DNA from: Mallotus nudiflorus
Taxonomy: Eukaryota; Streptophyta; Magnoliopsida; Malpighiales; Euphorbiaceae
DNA: 64,000 bases
Direction of reading: 5' to 3'
NCBI GenBank assembly: GCA_947683625.1
Contig: CANTUR010000793.1
Coordinates: 682,001-746,000, forward strand
Shown here: positions 60,848 to 64,000 of the stretch, one piece after another
How positions within the stretch are numbered: the first letter of the stretch is position 1
How the letters are laid out: the number at the start of each line of letters is the position of its first letter
Notes under the pieces: generated by a model
What the model was told of the DNA's origin: nothing
Seen by the model: only the letters and a program-made list of their open reading frames with translations
The model's database searches: none
Position numbers and translations under genes: made by a program

Positions 60848-61921
60848 TTGGTATATATTTGGTATATGTTTGATATATATTTGGTATATTTTTTGTATAT
60901 ATTCAGTATATTTTTTGTATATATTCAGTATATGTTTGGTATATAATTCATATATTTCTTTAAAAATGGATGCTATCATGTTTAAATTATACATTTTATT
61001 ATTTTTAATAATTATAAGATTTATTTGAAAGATAGAAGTAAAATGTGCTACAAAGTGGGCTGCACTAGGACTGTGTACATACCAGTGCATTAGACTTTAG
61101 AGTTGATATCATGAAATTATTTGATGTGAGACTTGATTAATTGATTATTGAGATTTATGGTGAGAGAGTGGTGTGATTGCGAGAGCTCAATTGACCTAGA
61201 GTCTCAAGGGCCAATCACATTGATAGTGAGACTACGGGAGCTCAATTAACTTAGTGTCTCGAGGCTAGTCTATTATCCAAAAAGGGAAAAGAGAAATAAT
61301 TTGGAATTAAGTGCGCTTGTTGGCTAATGAGGTTCAATGATCGAGGTTGCAAACTATTTAGGGTTCTGCTCCGATCCTTCACCCAAAATAAATCTTTTTG
61401 CAACTATTATTATATATAAAAGTGATTTTTAACATATATATGAAGTGCATGTATATTTATATTATTATACTGATTATTGAATGTATATGACTTTAGGTTC
61501 CATGTATATATATTATAATAATTCACTCAATGAGATTTGACTTCCCTCAATATTTTTTTTCAGGATCTATTACTTCAGACCTTCCTCGTAGTACTATTTG
61601 CTGGACTCTTTCCTCTCCGGCTAATTTATGTAAACACTGAACTGTCATCTTCTTGTATTTTAGTAATCATTGTAGTAGTAGTGTTATTGTATTAGTAGTG
61701 TGTTATAATATTAGAGATCTTGTATCCAAACATTGTATGAAGATATTTTTATTATGTTATGATATAAAGAGTTATTTTTATATTAAATAAAGCTTTAATT
61801 CTATTGTATTTTTATATTATTACTGCATGTGTTTTTATTTTAAGGCTTGCTATGGGTTTTGGATTCGAAAGAATTCCTATTTCCTAGCACCGGTCATGTC
61901 TCCCCAGTTTGGGTCATTACA
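60806..61921 (+). repeat. 5' LTR of the old Tekay element, second part
   Basis: Starts with (AT)n (60806-60845) and TATATTTGGTATA-like repeats to about 60960. It contains TCTCGAGGCTAG and CAATCACATTGATAGTGAGA, matching in reverse complement the GGCCCCGAGACAC area of the young LTR. It ends GGGTCATTACA at 61921, right before a primer site. Confidence 0.75.
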
Positions 61922-61925
61922 AAGT

Positions 61926-61937
61926 TGGTATCAATGC
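61926..61937 (+). promoter_or_regulatory. Decayed primer binding site of the old Tekay element
   Basis: TGGTATCAATGC differs from the tRNA-Met site TGGTATCAGAGC at two bases. Confidence 0.8.
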
Positions 61938-62130
61938 CTAGGCTTTTTAGTGTTGTGGACCTAGGTTATTAGAGTTGTGTTTTCTTTGAAATAACTACAG
62001 TAAATTTGGTTTGATTATGTCTTTAATAAGTCTTCTTTGATTTAGTTTTTTGTGTAATCGTTAGGATGTCTGTTCATATGTTGTTTGTTGTATGTTTTAT
62101 TTGAATTTCACTGGTTTTTGTCTTTTCAGA

Positions 62131-64000
62131 ATGAGGAGACGAGCGTGTGTTGCTCCACTGGTTATTGAGGCCAAGGATGATGAGTCTTTTAGGTTGAGGT
62201 TCTACCCCTAGAGCTGCTAGTTAGGTGCAGAGGTAGAGGTAGAGGTAGAGGCAGACCTCGAGGAGTGGCAGGTCGCCATAGGCAGAAAGAGTTACAGGAC
62301 GAGGAACCTGTAGAGTAGGAGTTTGAGGAAGCTACTATACCTCCAACCGCACCGCAAATGCAACCTGGTTATCAGCAGGGTATGCCTAACCCTAAGGCAA
62401 TGTTATTTATGGCAAATTCAGCAGGATATCATTCGATGGGACTACGAACCACACTTTAGAGTTTCTGTATGCCATTGAGATGAGGACTCGAACTGCTCAC
62501 ACTGGGTATAAAAGGATCATGATAGTTGAGTTGTTTGTTGAGGGGCCACTCTTGGATTGGTTCATTCAGGTCATTTTACTGCACATGATGACACTCACCT
62601 GGGCTCAGTTTCGGGAGAGATTTATGAGATGCTTCTATCTAGAGCCTATCTGGATGAGCTATAAACTTCGACTGACGGGTATTACCAAAGGTGACAGATC
62701 AGTAAAGGAGTATAGTAGAGAGTTCCTTAAACTGGGTCGATATGTAGAGGACCTGATAAGAGATCAGTACTTCATAATCACTACGTACATCACCGGACTG
62801 GGTTCTGTGTTTGCTGAGATGCCTAATGCAAGCCTTACTCTTGAGTTGGTGATAGAGTTGGCCAAGGAGATAGAGCTTAGACTAGTCAGGGAGGGAGTTA
62901 TACCTGATTATTATCAATTAGGAGGTGTACAGGCATGAGGATTCTAGAGCACTCAATACACCATATTCGAGATTAGCTTTGACAATTGACAAAGAGGATC
63001 TTATCAGTAGAGCCAGAGACCTCAGTAGAGAGTCCATAAGAGTAGCAGACATGACCGTGGTAGACTGCGTAGACCTATTAGATTTGGTTCTGGTGCTACC
63101 AATAGTAGCAGTGGTTAGAGTTCAGGATATGGTAGCACGGGATCAGGAGCTAGTGCTTGTTAGATGTGTAGGAGAGTCCATCAGGGATCGTGCTCCATGA
63201 CTCCTGGAGTTTGTTTCAGATATGAGCAGATGGGGCATTTTTCCAGAGTGTGTCCATATTCTGGTTATCAGCAGCAGTTTTCATAGCAGTCTATCGTTAA
63301 TTTAGCTCCAGCTCCTTATCAGTTGCCTCCAACTCAATATTCGAGTACGTTGCAGCTTGTTGCCCAGTAGGGGTGTGGCAGAGGTAGTAAAGGAGGTGCC
63401 AAGGGTTTTGGTCAGGCTTCCACCAGCCAGCAGGGAGGCTGAGATTAGGCCAGAGTTTTCACCCTCACCCGGCAGGATGCTCAGGCATCCAACACCATTG
63501 TTGCAGGTATACTTCGAGTATGTTACTTGGATCCTAGAGTTTTGATTAATCTGGGTGCCATATATTTTTTCATATTCCTTATTTTTTCTTCAAAGTCGTG
63601 TTGGAAAGCTTTGAGGATGGCATTTCCTTTATCTATCGCCACTCCTCTAATTGATTCGTTGGACATAACATTATTCTTTCTAGATGGCTAGTATTAGTAG
63701 GGGGCAAAGAATTACTAGTGGAATTGGTATTGTTGGATGTGATGGAGTTTGATATGATCCTTGGTATGGATTGGTTATCTCAGCATTATATCAGTGTTGA
63801 TTGTCAGAGTAAAAAGGTGATTTTCAGAATTCCAGATGAAGAAGAGTTTAAGTTTATGCGTAATAAGAGTTTTGTACCTCAGAATCTCATTTTTACTATT
63901 ACGGCTAGGAATATGCTGAGGAAAGGTTATCAGGGATACTTGGCACTAATTAGGGATAATTTAGTAGAGAAGTTGTCTTTCATAGATGTTCTAGTAGCTT
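62131..64000 (+). pseudogene. gag-protease of the old Tekay element, running off the window
   Basis: Begins MRRRACVAPLVIEAKDD at 62131, a close match to the young gag. The core reads RTRTAHTGYKRIMIVELFVE and LTWAQFRERFMRCF. The zinc knuckle (about 63208) reads CFRYEQMGHFSRVC, with one Cys replaced by Tyr. The protease loop (about 63530) reads VLINLGAIYFF, where the catalytic Asp is now Asn. Many stops and shifts occur. It is a clear relic, and pol presumably follows past the right edge. Confidence 0.85.

Noticed and set aside
60743..61090. 115-codon minus-strand open frame rich in Tyr and Ile
   Set aside because: Translation of an (AT)n and TATATTTGG repeat inside an LTR.

Overview
This window is nuclear DNA of a flowering plant, most likely a eudicot. 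It is AT-rich, its genes are split by GT-AG introns, and it is packed with plant retrotransposons. Two host genes are intact as far as they can be seen, both on the minus strand. One is the 5' part of KDSB (CMP-KDO synthetase; exons 1 and 2, running off the left edge). The other is a complete ten-exon MVD gene for mevalonate diphosphate decarboxylase (16534-22817), whose joined exons give a 415-residue protein with no break. I cannot name the species.

Layout. 1-1559: KDSB start. 1560-6113: T-rich DNA, a Copia-like LTR remnant, a decayed tRNA-Ala, and a small tandem array of exon/intron units. 6114-7883: a broken 3' fragment of a ribonucleotide reductase large-subunit gene, still with introns, holding a retroelement remnant. 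8483-15105: a large inverted repeat of two DUF1985-type transposon genes, with a solo LTR in the right arm. 15106-24605: MVD and flanks. 24606-41609: one 17-kb Tat/Ogre-type Ty3-gypsy element on the minus strand with both LTRs and a 5-bp target duplication. It carries two extra genes in antisense between pol and the 3' LTR, one a plant-mobile-domain gene, plus two tandem-repeat arrays and many copies of a GC-rich palindrome. 41650-46600: a decayed L1-type LINE (minus). 47540-50261: a decayed Mutator-like transposase (plus). 50262-64000: an old Tekay-type chromovirus (plus) with a younger, almost identical-LTR Tekay element (51336-60805, minus) inserted in its 5' LTR.

How it fits together. The host genes have unrelated jobs: KDO activation for cell-wall rhamnogalacturonan II, and the last step of the mevalonate pathway giving isopentenyl diphosphate. 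Everything else is transposon or relic. Nesting gives an order of events: LINE and MULE first, then Tat and old Tekay, then young Tekay. In the inverted repeat, the repeat formed before the solo LTR split one arm.

The most unusual items are the 2.2-kb-arm inverted repeat (a possible long-hairpin RNA locus), the repeated palindrome GAGGCGATCGCCTC in the Tat element, a parallel palindrome array in the unrelated-looking solo LTR, and the antisense plant-mobile-domain gene with what looks like its own promoter. All coordinates, splice sites and identities were read by eye, without alignment tools.
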